This document shows positions 50,030-63,145 of a stretch of DNA of 64,000 nucleotides, in pieces. Within the stretch, counting starts at the first letter, position 1. Each line of letters begins with the position of its first letter. Under the pieces are notes generated by a model that was given only the letters and a program-made list of their open reading frames with translations, searched no databases and was not told the origin of the DNA. Source of the DNA: Serinus canaria (taxonomy: Eukaryota; Chordata; Aves; Passeriformes; Fringillidae); assembly GCF_022539315.1 (NCBI RefSeq), contig NC_066326.1:16198601-16262600 (forward strand), in the 5' to 3' direction. A program made the translations under genes and the position numbers.

Positions 50030-50118
50030 GTGTAACAATGAAAACGAATGGTGCCAGATCCACGAAAACATCATCCGCAAGTCCAGCACCAAATACACAG
50101 CCCCTAGCTCCAACTATG
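50030..50118 (+). CDS. DOCK3: DOCK3 exon H (about residues 346-376)
   Basis: This 89-nt exon follows TTCTTTTCTTTTAG. The first base completes Thr (AC+G), then 29 codons read CNNENEWCQIHENIIRKSS and TKYTAPSSNY, and a final G starts the next Gly codon before GTAAAT. EW.QIHENII.K is shared by DOCK3 and DOCK4. The C-terminal TKYTAPSSNY differs at several positions from the mammalian DOCK3 sequence I recall, so it seems to be a fast-evolving loop. A stop would follow soon after if the intron were retained. Confidence 0.94.
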
Positions 50119-52189
50119 GTAAATATCTCTGGGGCTTGTTTGTCAGAGCCACAGCTGAACATCCCCTGTAGGAAACAGCTGATTATTTGTAGCAGAGAAA
50201 TGCACTGAGATGTGAGGTTTTCCTTTCGTAGCTAATGAGAGATAAATAGGGACAGTAAAACCTGTCTTATCTGTTTACCTCATGTAATGATGTATGCAGT
50301 TGCTAATTCAGAGATCTCACTGCTCTCCCATTCCCAATGAAGCAGCTGATAGGATACAGTTCAGCTTCATTACAGCCAGTTCTGCATTCATTACCAAGTG
50401 CCTGAATCATGCTGATGTCCAATACTGAATTTGTCTTAATTTTGCTTGTTTGCATATTGAGACACTAGTGGAATATGCAGTGCACACTCCCATAGAAGAG
50501 ATTAAGCACAACAATAAGCAAACAAAACATTTTGCAGGTGTGGAATTTTACTGTGTGTAAAGCTGGTTTCATTCCCTGCTGTTCCTCTTGTTAAAGTTAT
50601 CCACTAGTCATTATTAAAAGATCTTCCTAAATTCTTTGTAACTTTGAAAACTTGAGCAACATCTGAACTTCCAAATTTGCTCCACTCCTTTTATACTGGA
50701 ATTTTTAAAATTTATCTTCATTGGTTTGTTTTTTAATAGCAATCAAGGATATAAAATGAACAAGTTTTCCTGTAAGTGGCAAAAATAGTCAAGACTGATT
50801 TCTAATGAACATGTCTCTTGTATGCTGTGAAACCTTCTGTACACACAGACACCCTCATACATGGTATTCAAAGGGCTTGGATGTTTTCCATGGTTTCAGA
50901 GCCTGTGTTTTCCTTGCAGTGCTCTCCTGCCTACCCAGCTGGGCAGTTGCAAGTCCATGTTTTGGCAGCTTTTAAATACATACATGCTGACTGTCCAGCT
51001 GGCTGGTTGGCCTCTCTTTTCCTTCATTTTAAGGCTTTATCCTCATTTTTTAAATCCCAACTCCCAGTATTCATGAAATGTATACAATCTTCATGTAATC
51101 TGGGTATCTATTTATTTGCCAAATTTGACTGAAGCCAAACAACAGGCTTGAAAATTATTTCAGGGGGAGAAGGCAGGAAGTGGGTGGGAGGTACACTCCT
51201 GGTTTTGTTTCCCTGGTAACTTGTCTGAGAAAATGGTGACTAAATATTGGTCACAAAGCCCAGATATTGAGCTTAGGAAAAAGCAGGACTTTGGCTCATG
51301 CAAAAATGTGCATCCGAGGCAGGGCTTGGTTTGGTGTGTGCTGTTCTGGGCAGTGAACAGAGAAGACAGAATGAACTCTTGGCCAAGTGACAGTGAAGGA
51401 GATAAAGAATGTGGCAAATTGCTCTGTGCAGGTAATTCTCATGGATATGTGGAGCTGGTAGTGTATGCTCAGCAGATGAGACTGGGCTTAAATGGCTGAA
51501 CTCAATCCTGGTATTTTTTCATATGGTAATGCTGAACTTCATAATTTTACCAGTACACTCTCCTATGTTGTAAATTAAAAGCAGGTAGAGAAAACAGCTG
51601 GACTGAGATTAAGTGTGTAATTATTCCTGGTTCAGGTGATCCACTGAGTCACAGAGCTGGTTGCTGAAGTCAGTTTGGCCAGTTGGCACTTCTGAAACAT
51701 GCTGTGGAACTGCTGAGAATTTCATTAAAATCATCAGCCCTCTATGAAGCAGTTAAAGAAATGAGTAGAAAAGATACACTTTGATATTTAAGTTTTTTTC
51801 ATGGTATAAAGCAGAATTAAAGGTGCTTTAGAGAAGTTCCAGAGCTTTGTGTGGTTGGTGGTCTCTCAGACAGAGGTGTCATAACCTGCTGCATGTGAGG
51901 AAAAGAAATAATGGTACTTTCTATACCTGGGACATGTCTGCAAAATTAAGTATTCTGTCTGTTAGGAGCTGTATTTTAATATAATTCTGTGTTCTTAATT
52001 GATCCTTTATAACATATAATGTTTCCTCCATTTCAATTTTCAATTACTCCAAGGGAGAAAAGAACTCTGTGTTTATATTTTGTATTACATTAACTGTGGA
52101 GCAAAACATTAGTTTACCTGCATGCTTTGTACACACAGAATCTAATTCTTAGGTCAGAGACAATGAACCTCTTTGGGTTTTTTTCCCAG
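50119..52189 (+). other. DOCK3: DOCK3 intron H-I (2.1 kb)
   Basis: A GTAAAT...CCCAG phase-1 intron of unique AT-rich sequence with nothing recognisable in it. Confidence 0.85.
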
Positions 52190-52315
52190 GACTTATAATA
52201 TCTCTTCAGCTTCTTCGTGGTGACATGGAGCAGATTCGAAGAGAAAACCCCATGATCTTTAACAGAGGTGTTTCTGTCACCAGGAAGCTGGGATTTCCTG
52301 ATGTTATCATGCCAG
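52190..52315 (+). CDS. DOCK3: DOCK3 exon I (about residues 376-418)
   Basis: This 126-nt exon follows TTTTTTTCCCAG. It completes a Gly, then reads LIISLQLLRGDMEQIRREN, PMIFNRGVSVTRKLGFPDV, IMP, and ends one base into the Gly codon that begins DHR-1, before GTAAAC. The Q(L)L.GD.(E/H)QIR(R/K)E signature and the .RKLGFPDVIMPG run are conserved from DOCK1 to DOCK4 and mark the boundary where the C2-like DHR-1 domain starts. Both ends are phase 1 and the length is a multiple of three, so skipping would be frame-neutral, though it would remove a conserved segment. Confidence 0.96.
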
Positions 52316-53867
52316 GTAAACAGAGCAGCTCCAAGCTAAAATACTGGTCATTCTTTTCTCATACTCTCCCAATCGTGTGCAGCTGGGATGGGCACTTTAC
52401 CTGAGTGGGATTTGTAACAGAGTTGTCTTATTTATCAGTAAATGCCAGATTTGGGGAGGCAAATGCTAAAACATTGTCAGGAGCAGACATTACAGTGATA
52501 GAAGGTGCTAAAATCACGTGGATAGAAGGGGATCTGGAAGGATTGCACTGATGCTCCCTACAACCCCTGCCAGTTAACATCCCTTTTTTACACTCAGCAT
52601 AGAGAAGTTTCTTTTTAAATGCATGAAATTTCTTCTTCCCAACAATGCAAATCCTGGAAAAAAATAGTTTCCACTTTGCAACCTTGATGTTTTCAAGTTT
52701 GTGTGATCCTTTTGTAATGAGAAGCAGAGAAGGCACAGACATGGTCAGATTTTCCCTCTGGCCTCACAGAGCAGCTGGTCTATGCACTGTCTTGGCTGCA
52801 GCCCTGCTGTGCTTCCTCTGCTCCTCACCTCTGGAGCAGCAGCTGGAGATGCTTCTTGGCTTGGCAGCCCCAGCACAGCCAAGAGTTGATATAAAGAAGA
52901 GCCCAGAACGTGGGCAGTCATGCAGCCACATAAAACCTGGTGTTACAGTGGCTTGACTTCTGCAGTGTGGTAAGAAATGGGTTTGCTAATTAGTAGCATT
53001 TGAACTATTACTTCATTGCTGTGATGAGCAAGCCCAGGGATAACTTTACAGACATGGGAGATTTGATGAAAGGATAATGGGAAAAGCATTAGATTTTATT
53101 ACTCAAAAGGCTGCAGTGAGACATCAGTACTAGAAGTAGTTGTAGTCTCATTATGGGAGCTCTTCAGAAACCACAATAAAATGAGAAGTAGGTGGGAAGC
53201 ATTTCTAGAAACTAAAGAGTCAAAGGATTTAGAACAACGTGTATATTTACTAATGAGCTTGAAAATAGTGGTAACAGAGTAGCAGAACATGTGGGCTATC
53301 AAGCCAATTATAAGTTTTTGTTCTTAATGACCTTGTAGCAGTTCCAGCCATAACCCAAAGCAATCAAATAGGGAAAAGATGAATTATTGCAGGCTTATGT
53401 ACAGACACAGCAGCTGCAAGGTGATCTGCTGTAACTGAGATCACAGCTGGATATGTCACACTTACACACCTATGCAAGGGAATTGATTCTCCTGCAAGAA
53501 CTGATCCTCCATTTCTATGGATAAAGCTGTACCTCATGTGGTTCAGGCCACTGAAGCTGAAGGAACAGTTTTGTGTCTGCAGTGTTCCCCTGGGGAACTT
53601 TTTTTTGTTTTCTGGGCCCTGGCCCCTCTGCATGTGCACAGTGTGTCCCCTGTATTTGCTGCTTTGGGCAAGGCTTTGGGCCAGGGCTAGAGCAAACAGG
53701 TCAGCAGTGCTCATACAAAAAGTGCTCCTGCCCTAAGCTTTTAAAATTCTCTGTTCACTGCAGCTAATCCAAATTTTCAGATTCTCTTTGTGAGAACCAC
53801 AGTTCTTTTTGGGGAAGACACTGGGGTTTTGAGATGATAACCTGTTTGGAATGGAACTCATAGATTT

Positions 53868-53901
53868 ACACACACACACACACACACACATATACATATA
53901 T
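53868..53901. repeat. (CA)n microsatellite with AT-rich tail
   Basis: Twenty-three bases of alternating A and C (53868-53890) run into TATACATATAT. A likely length-polymorphic marker. Confidence 0.92.
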
Positions 53902-56762
53902 GCTCAAAATCCTGATGGATAGAAGCAAATGTGGGAAAGGATCACCATTCTGCTATTAAATGCTTCCTGCCTCTCTAGAGGGTCTGGGCACAGAACTTCT
54001 TGATTCCAGGTGTGCCACAAGAGGTTTTCATATATTGGGTTTAGATGTGAAGCTTTTGGCGTTGTGGGAATAATGCTTCTATTTGTGAGGAAAGGCAGCT
54101 TGTACATGTCTGTAAACACCAAGTAAGAAAAGCAAAGCAGTTGAGGAAGTGTGAATCAACTTTCACTGTAGTTATAAATGAGGACATTGCCAGAGTAGAG
54201 AGGAGCTGTGAAGAGAGGGATAGTCACGAATGGGGCTCCAAACAAAGGCTTTCACTATCTTGGGTATTCCCCAGAATAATGATATCTCTGGAAAATGAGG
54301 AGATTGAAATGTAATGGAACTCCACTGATGCAGCAGTGTTCAGTCTAATTACTAATGAGGGTTTTTTTGGAACTCAAAGAATGTTTGATGTACTCAAGTG
54401 ACAGCAGATATTTGCCTGTTGTTTGCTTTTAACACAACAGATCCAGTTGGGGTTGAAGTTTGCCTGACATCCAGGGTAGAACATTTGGGTTGCGTTACCT
54501 TGCAGGTGGATTAGCCCAGCTGCATGAACAAGGAATGTCTGTCAATACACTTTATACTTATCCAGGCTCAAACATTCTTCCTTATAACTATTGTCTAAAG
54601 TTGAAAAACAATTCACTGGGAACACACATGACCTAAAAAAGAGAAACAAAAACCCCTAACCAAAGACAGGAGCCAGTCATGCACATTAGCAGTTCTCAGC
54701 TGTGTCTGCTGCTTGAACTTTCTTTCTCAAACTAGCTCTTCCTTGCTTTGCTTCAGAATGTTTTTCATTAAACACAGGGTTTCCTCTTCCAGAAAACAGC
54801 ACAGAAACTTGGTGACTTGTATTTTGCAAGTGGATATAAATTTGCAAGATTTTTCAGGACAGTGTGGTTTAAAAATGTTTTTTATGAATAAATTAATAAA
54901 GGCTATGTCATCTGGTACTTTAAAAAAAAGCAGTGATCATTCTGCTGAACCAAGAAACCTATTTTTAGAAAAGTAAATAGCTCTAGCACTTCAACTTAAT
55001 TTTTTTTGTCATAGGTTTGAACGTTTTCATTTTCTTTTTTAACAGGAAATTCTCTCACATGTGCACATCTTAATTATTAAAATTTTGTAGCTGTGTCTCA
55101 TTACTGTTTTCCTATCCCTTTTTTTTTATAAACTGTAGCTTTAGCTCCCTGTATTTCCCTCTTTTTCTGTCCCTCAGATAGGCAAACATCAGTGGTAGCT
55201 GGTCATCATTGAGAAACAAAGTGAAACTGGTTTTTTATGGGTTTGTATCTTGCATGGTTATGGAGAACAAGCTTAATATTGTACAAAACAACCCTTCCTG
55301 CCTTCTTTTGTAAAGATAAAATGTTCTTTGTTTCCTACTGTTGTGATCTGACAAGAGCATCATAAAGACTTCAGTTATCTTTTTTGGCAAAATCAGAGGG
55401 GATTTGGTCAAACCAGCCTCTTGAAGAAGTTATGGTGGGGTTTTGTTCATTTGTAGCTTGGTTTTTTTTTCTATTCCTTTTCTAAATTGTTCCTGGGTTT
55501 AAGGTCATGCATCTGATGGTGCCAATTTTACCTTTCCCAGAGCTGAGAGCAGTGAGGCCTGTGCTGCTCCTTGGGGATTGCAGCTGGGCTTTGTGCAGGA
55601 CTTGCTGAGCAGAAATCTGTTGCACAGGCTTGGTGTTTGTCAGTCCCCCAAGGACATCCCTCCCCTTGCCCATGTGCTGATAAGTATTCTGCCTTTTCCT
55701 TTGATCCTCTGATGAAAAGTGCATGCTTCATCTCCAACTCGTGAGTGATGTTTCTTTCTCTTTTTTCTCTCTCCTTGTCTTAATTTCCTGGCTTCTCTCC
55801 TGTTCCTTTCCCTTTATTCTCTCCCCTTTGTTTCTGATGCAGAGATGAAGATTGTTGGGTGTAAGTTTCTGCTTTTCTGTGTAATGTCTGCTTTTTGCTT
55901 GCTTTTTTTCCATTTTCATGTCTTCCATGGAATGTTGGGATTGATAAAGACAGCGAATCATAACATCACAGGGAAACTTTGGTAACAGGGAGGTGGAGAC
56001 TTTGTCTCTCTTCATACCACAGGGTTTCAGGCAAATTTAGGAACTGTGAGAGGTGAATCAGTAAGAAGCAGGTGAGAAGCATCTCGGCATCTGTTCAGTC
56101 AGGGAGCACAAAGTCATGGCAAAAATGCATTGAGGAAAGAACATGGTAAAATCCATCAACCATTCTCAGAATATTCATAGCAAGTATTAACAAGACCAAA
56201 AGCCATAATTATGTAATAATTATCACCAAGAAGTGTCTACAGGGAGAATAAAAAGTACTATTGTCATAAATAAACTTGTGGAAATGGAAAATTGCCGGAG
56301 ACAAAAAGCATTAAAAAACAACTTCCTACTACTGAAAGGCAACTATTCCAGGGAAATCACTGCATTTAAAAAGGGCATTGTATAAATTCTTTTCTATATA
56401 TAGAAGTCAAACAATGAATAGCAAATAACCTAATAAGTATTGCTTGTCCCTTTTCTTTGAAACAATTGTGTTCTGCTCAGTGAAAGCTGGAGAAGCACAT
56501 GGAGTTTTACTTGCATAATGTTCTCTTTAGAGAAAAAAAAAGCTAATTTGCCATAGAGGGAGCAGATAAAAGCTTTGTTTCCCCTTGTTGCTGTAATATT
56601 GCTCACAATTATGTTAATAGTTGCTCACTGTAACTATTTCAAGAATATAGGCCTTAAAAAAAACCTGCTGCCTGGCTGGTGAAGGGCCAGAGAAATGAGC
56701 TGCTGAAATGGATGGAATGTGATCCCCAGAGTGGGACTGTGCCAGGAGTGCAGTGGGAATAT

Positions 56763-56775
56763 GGGGGGGGGGGGG
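56763..56775. repeat. 13-G homopolymer
   Basis: An uninterrupted run of 13 G between GGGAATAT and CTGTAG. Its exact length is prone to assembly error. Confidence 0.85.
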
Positions 56776-59700
56776 CTGTAGAAGGGGTGGCACTGTTAAA
56801 GCCAGGAGAGTCACACACCCAGGAGAGTGGGGGGAACAAGTCCTGAGGGGCAGCCAGAAAGCAGGACAGGGGTGCTGGAGAGCCTTCCCACTGACCCCTG
56901 GCCAGTTTGTCCTTGTCCCTTTGGTTTGGAGGAGTGATGTGATGAGCACAAAGCTGCTCCTGTCAACCTCAGCTGTGCTGCAGTCCCTGCCCTTCACAGG
57001 AAGCTGTGTGCTTGCACTGGAGGCAGCTGCACCTCCAGCTGAGGGTGGAGTTCTGCTGTTTGAGATCAGGGAGCCATCACTGGCCCCCTCCTAAGCAGCA
57101 GCATCCTGGGAAGAGCCATGCAGAGAGGGAATGTGCAGGATAAAGGGAGAGGCTCAGCCAGGAAGCAGAGCAGTTCCCCTGCAGAGGGTTCAAACAAATA
57201 GAGCCAAAACGTGTGATAGATAACCCTGCACAAGAACACAAATCCACAAGAACAGCTCATCTGAGCTGTTGTAACTTGGCTCAGGTCAGTGGGGTGATGT
57301 TCATTGGCTCTGGTTATTCATTTATGGATGGGACATAAATGCACAGGTTTGGATTTTCTTCCACAATGGCTTCTGAAGATACTCTGAATATCTTTCTTGC
57401 CCATTCACTCTTCTGTGAAGTGCCACTATTTTTGAAGAGATGCCAAACCCAGGGATGTTAGAGAGTCTAGCAGACAGTGCATCACAGTGTGGGGCCCTAA
57501 GTGAATAGGACCAATGCATCAATTTCATAAAAATAGACCTAAACACTAATATTGACTTTTTTCCCTCCTTGGCTGCCTAAATTGTAAAAGGCCAAACCTT
57601 CACCTTAAAAAATCCAAAATTCTCTTGATAAATAGCTATTTTACTTAGTTGAAACTAGACCTACACATGCAGACTTCTGGGAGCTGCCACTTTTCCCCAG
57701 CTTGCAGGGATATATTACATGTCCACAAAGTCACAAGCTCAGAAAAAGAAGTTGTTAGAATTGAGTGATCAGAAATTTGTGTCTCTTTCTCCTGCAGAAG
57801 CTTCTGTGAATTATGTACCCTTTTCTGATATAGTATTCTTCTGCACAAGCAGGGACCGTTCCTGCCCTTGGGCTCCAAAATCCTTAGGATCCCTGAATAA
57901 AAAGTGTTTGATTGCATGCAGACAGTTTCTGTAAGTTGTTACTATTTTGCAGTACAAGTAACTGGTCAGTCTTGCAGTGGAAAACCCACACACCCTGTCA
58001 GGATAAACTCCCATTTCTTCTGCTGGAGACTGGACAAGGAGTGGCTGTTGGGCTGCTTCAGGTTATTAAGTCTTGAAAATGATTAATAACTATCTGGAAG
58101 TTTTCCAGTACATTCCTTTATACTGCAAATGCAAAATCAGTATTTGGCTCATGTAGCCTTTTCCACCTCTCCTTTTTGCCCCATTACCATGAAAATAGTT
58201 TTAGGTCAATACAAGTGAGCCCCCCCAAGCTATAATTGATGATTTATAATTTAAACAACTGTATGTTGGACACTGGGCCTCATAAATAGGTTAAAACAGA
58301 CAAACAAAATAAAACCCCAATAAAGGTGAAGGGAATTGATAAAAAAAGAGCCCCAAAAATTATCAGAAAATTATTTTTTGACATTATCATGGAAAATACT
58401 GTCTTTCAAGGCATTTGATAATTAATGTTGGTAACCACATATATAAAAAGTGTATGGATTATGCTAAAAAGAAGTCTACTTTTGTTTTTAACTGGAAAAC
58501 AATTGTAGAGAGATGGGTCTTGAAACAAATCCCATTTTGAAAACTCTGAGGTTTTCAGTTCATCCCTGACAGGCATCCAGCACAGAGACCTCAGCTTAAA
58601 ATGACATCAGCAGGCCTTGCTCTATAAATACCTGTGGCCCACTGGCCTTGTAGCACTTTTTATTCCTCTTCTGATGGTGGGAGGCCACAGCTCACCCAGT
58701 TTTTTGCTCTGTGCTGCTGTTTGGGAAGGCCTCAGGTCTCTGTGGTCCAGGCTGAGGTAGCAGCCTGGCTGTCCCCCAAAATGCAGGATTTGCTGTCACA
58801 GTAAGTGATGTGCAGTCATCTGCATGAATGGTCTGACATCCTAAACAAGTTCATTGTTTGTCTCTTTGCAATGGAATTCATCTGGCCAAGCCCTGTGTGC
58901 CCAGGTTCCCTGTGTCCCCAGCCCCACGTCGGGCTGAACTTTCTCTCTGGCCCTGCACACTCAGGGCAGAGATTGCAATGACCTGCTCCGTGCTCGAGCA
59001 CTTGTTCTGGGTTCTGTGCCACCCACTGAGGTAGCAAAGCTCAAATCCCTCAAAACCACAAGCAAATGGAGAAAAACAAAGGGCTTGTGAGGCCTCAGGC
59101 CAACTCGTATGTTAGGAAAAGGAGATTGCTCCTTGTAGGAAGGTGATTTCCACCAAAATAATCACCTACCTGATGGCTAACTGCTTTTTGTCTTTGTTAG
59201 ATACATTTACTTCCTATTTTTACTGTATGTAGTGACCTCTTTTATTTTTTGAAGAGCCAATAGACTATTTTTACAAGAGAAGATACAATGTTGTATTTCA
59301 CTATAATACATTTTCCCATCTTTTCCCTTAGTTTTTATGCAAATCCACTGGTTTTAAGATCCCTTTACACCCCACCCCAAAGGCATTTTTTTTAATTAGT
59401 GGAGTAATATCCCTCCTGTTAAGCTTAATAGAAGATAAGATTCTATATATAACCAAATGCTGCCTTTAATTTAGGCTGGAAAATGATTTGCTATCCAACA
59501 TTGGACTTTGTGTAGCCAGACTGCCTTCCAGAAAAGAGGTCATAAGTAGGGAGCTCCAAAATGCTAATTATAGTGAGTACAATTAATTTCTATTAAGATT
59601 TACAGCATACAAATTGAAACTTTTTTCCTAATTGAGCAAACCACTGAGAGAAAGGGATGGAGTCTGTTAAGCAGGAGGATTTTCAAAACAAAAGGCCCAA

Positions 59701-61357
59701 CTTAAACCCTATTTTGTGGTGAATTTTGTATTTCCTTGCTATCCCTATAATCAGGATAGAGCTATCTCAGCTTTTGATCCTCAAGATAATTTTCTCTGTT
59801 GTGGCCTGTGGATTGTTGCATTTGATGCTGTGCTTTGATAAGCCAAAGCAGATCCAATATCCCAGGTCTTTCACCAAGCTCTGGCTGTCATCTTTTCCCT
59901 GTTGATGCCCCCTGGCAGCTCAGCCTCTGGCTGGGAGGTGTTCCCAGCCCTGACCCTGCAGGAGAGGGAGGCTCCTGGAAAAAGGAGCAGATTCTGCACA
60001 CAGATTGCCATTCACAGAGTTCCCAGTAGGAAGCACTGACTGCAGCCACAGAGCTGGATTTTCCATGCTGAAAGAGTTGTACTTATCTCCAGAAATAAAA
60101 CTGAAAGCAAAGGCAGGGCTGAGACCTCCTATTGTTTGTCCCTACAGTAGATTAAGGAACAAGTTCTGTGGGGTTTTAGACTTCAGGAAGAATTTGAAGT
60201 GCTGCTTTGAGGGGCACAAAAGGATGTCCCTCAGTGCCTGAAAGCAAATGCTGCTTTATTTCATTGTGCTTCTGATTAATACAGAGATTTAACTGCATCA
60301 GTTTCTCCAAGTGGAAGAAGCCAGACATTGAAGGAGTCTCTGCTTTGTTCCATTACTTCATTATTTAGTGTCTTGGGGCTGATTAACAAAATACTTGCCT
60401 TGAAAGGGTTTAAAATTTTGGTTGGTTTGTTTTGGTATTTTTATATATTGCCCTTTAGTATGTTTGCCTTTCTGGCAAGTGGATAAAAAGAATGTTAAGT
60501 GTGAACCATCATAAAATGGTGACAGTAACTAAATCTTATAGAAAAATAGGTGATACCTGCTGTCCTTTTGGTGTAGGCCATAAAATTGAGCACATTAGTT
60601 TTGAAAGCAGTTTCCCAGATCAGATTCTAAAATAAAACCAAACCAAGTGAGCTAGAGTCTGTGAAATTCAGGATAACAAGATGCTGAGACCACAAGCATT
60701 TCTATTTCTGAATACAGTAATTTGGTCTGAAAGCTCCTGAAAATGACGTAGTGTGAAGCTGGCAAGTGTCCATACTGCCTGCTTTCATATAGCCATGCAT
60801 ATGGATACCAGAGGCCAGCCAGAAATGTAGCAAAAATTACATTTATAATTCCTTTCTAATCCATCTGAACTGAATTGTGATCAGGTTCCCAAAAAAGCTG
60901 CTTTTATTTTGTTGTTATGATAAAAGGAAATTATGAAAATATATGAAATGCTTGAAAGGCTAACTGAACATAATGTTATTCTGATCATCACAAAAAACTT
61001 ATTTTTCATTAAATGTCTTGCAGATAGGAAGTCTGAAGCTAAGGATGTTTTGTCAGGCTCAGCCTGGCACTTCTAGCTCAGCTAACAAGGCACAGTATAG
61101 CAGTAAGAGGTTTTTTTCCCTTCCCCACTTACATAATTAAAACCAGTATTGATCCTGAGTTCACATTACTAACAATGGTCTGATTTTTACGCACTGATAT
61201 GAAACTGTTCATCTTATTAACAATTAACTTGCTGCTTGGAATGATTTGGGCATCAGCCATCGTCTTGCAGAACCCAGAGAAGGATTTGAGAATGGAACTG
61301 GGACAGCCCCAGTGTCCCCTGTGGAGTTTAAGGCTGTGGCTCCCTCTGTCCCTGCAG

Positions 61358-61482
61358 GTGACATCAGGAATGACCTGTACCTGACCCTGGAGAAGGGGGA
61401 CTTTGAAAGGGGTGGCAAAAGCGTGCAGAAGAACATCGAGGTGACCATGTACGTGCTCTATGCTGATGGAGAAATCCTGAAG
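61358..61482 (+). CDS. DOCK3: DOCK3 exon J, start of DHR-1 domain (about residues 418-459)
   Basis: This 125-nt exon follows GTCCCTGCAG. It completes a Gly, then reads DIRNDLYLTLEKGDFERGGK, SVQKNIEVTMYVLYADGEIL, K, and ends in phase 0 at GTAAGT. This is the first part of the DHR-1 (DOCK C2) domain, which in DOCK1 binds PtdIns(3,4,5)P3 and targets the protein to the plasma membrane. The D(I/V)RND.Y.TL..G(D/E)F..G.K motif is the domain's recognised opening. The remaining DHR-1 exons are not present by 64000. The frame is open upstream to about 61246, but that is intron: the acceptor fixes the start. Confidence 0.96.
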
Positions 61483-62689
61483 GTAAGTGCTCCTTTCCCT
61501 GAGAGCCTCAGGTGTTCCCTGCAGGGCACATCCTCTTGTTCCAGAGTCTCTGATGCAAGGGAAGAGTTAAAATAAAACTGGCTCTCTCTTTCTCTTTTTT
61601 TTTTTAATATATTGTGAAGTTTGTAAGCTCTATATTATCGTCAGTTATAAATCTGTAAGGATTTGGAGCACTTCCCTTATATGGGGATAGAAGACTTGGG
61701 GAAAATACTCATAAACTGAAAAGCTTGTGTGATTTCCAAATGTGATGTCAGTGGCTAAAGTAAAAAAAATTAGAGTAACTGTAATCAGAACGAAGGAGTA
61801 TAGGCATATCTAAAATTAAATAATGTGTGTCATGCACATTCAAACAAGATGAAATGTGATGATTCCAAGGGAGACTTCTAAATCTGAATTTTTGGGTTAC
61901 AGTATTGAGTGTAGTTCTGGAAAATAACTGGAATAAAATTTCACCCTGGGTTGGCTCCATTCCAGCTGGGAATGGGGATTGTTTACGTTTCCTGTTTTAC
62001 CTCCTCTGTTCTTTTAGGTTTATTGAAGAGAAGGAGGTGGGTGGGAGGTTGTGAATATAGAGAAGTAAACAGGAAGTATTTCAGCATGAGCTGCTATCAG
62101 AAATAACTTCCCCCTACCTTTTCTTTTACCTCCACTGCAATAAAATGGGCTTTGTAGCCATTACTGTGGAGAATCTATACACCTAGAAGCGTGTACGAAT
62201 ACATTGCCACAATCTTTTGGTTTTAATTGAAAGGAGAACTTTCATTACTGCAACTTCTTATGCTTTCATTAAACCATAAGAAGTTGAAGTGAAGTGTATT
62301 TCTTGTAAGGAACTCGTTTGTGCCCAAAGCTGCTGCAGGAAGATCAGATTCCTTTTCTGCCTAAGCTTTTCAAACTGAGTGGCAAAGTTTTAATCATCAG
62401 TTGATTTCAGTCTGCCAAGGACAAAGAGAAGTCCCTCAAACTACAATATCAGCATCTTCAAATGCTGACACATAATGGTGCCTAATGATTACATACAAAA
62501 GCCAGGTAATTTCTAGTCATTAGCAGTCTTAACTTGGGTGATTTTGGTTGGAATGGTCATTCTCAGAGATGAAGTTTGTTTTTCATTGTCTTTGCCTGTT
62601 ACTACAATTGGAAAGTACATTGGGGCTTTACATGGGAGAGTGGGACAGGCATGGCACAAACACTGGAAAGGATGGTCAGTCCAGTTCGA

Positions 62690-62868
62690 AAAAAATCAGG
62701 TGAACAGATTGTCCTGAGAAGCTGTGGCTGCCCCATCCCTGGGAGTGCACAAGGCCAGGTTGGATGGAACTCTGAGCAACCTGCTCTGGTGGAAGGTGTC
62801 CCTGCCCATGGCAGGAGTTTGGAACAAGATGAGCTTTAAAGCCCTTTCCAACCCAAACCATTCTAGTA
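62690..62868 (+). mobile_element. CR1 LINE 3' fragment, sense
   Basis: CACAAGGCCAGGTTGGATGG (62748), GGTGGAAGGTGTCCCTGCCC (62788), GCCCATGGCAGGAGTTTGGA and CCTTTCCAACCCAAACCATT (62843) reproduce the last ~130-180 bp of an avian CR1 in the forward direction, ending CATTCTAGTAT. Confidence 0.9.
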
Positions 62869-63102
62869 TTTGCCATAAAGGAGAGACTTTATATATAAAG
62901 GATCTTTGTGGAGTTTTAAAATTTACACCACATTTTTAAAAGAAACTCTCTGTCCCAGTTTTTATGGTATTGCTCGTCTGTACGGTTGCAGTCAGAGCAG
63001 CAAAGACACTCAGTTTGTGTCTGGGAGATCTTTGGTTCCTGGTGTTTCATGATGCCTGTGATTGTGGGCAGAACACTGAGAGTTCATTGACCCTGGAGCA
63101 TA

Positions 63103-63145
63103 GCTGTTCCTGGCTGGAATCCTGGCTGCTGTTCCTGGCTGGAAT
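63103..63145. repeat. Tandem duplication of 18 bp, period 25
   Basis: GCTGTTCCTGGCTGGAAT at 63103-63120 is repeated exactly at 63128-63145. Confidence 0.9.

Larger units (their letters stand above)
52316..61357 (+). other. DOCK3: DOCK3 intron I-J (9.0 kb)
   Basis: A GTAAAC...TGCAG phase-1 intron. It contains a CA microsatellite (53868-53890), a 13-G homopolymer (56763-56775) inside a GC-richer stretch (about 56690-57130) and otherwise unique sequence. No dispersed repeat could be assigned. Confidence 0.82.
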
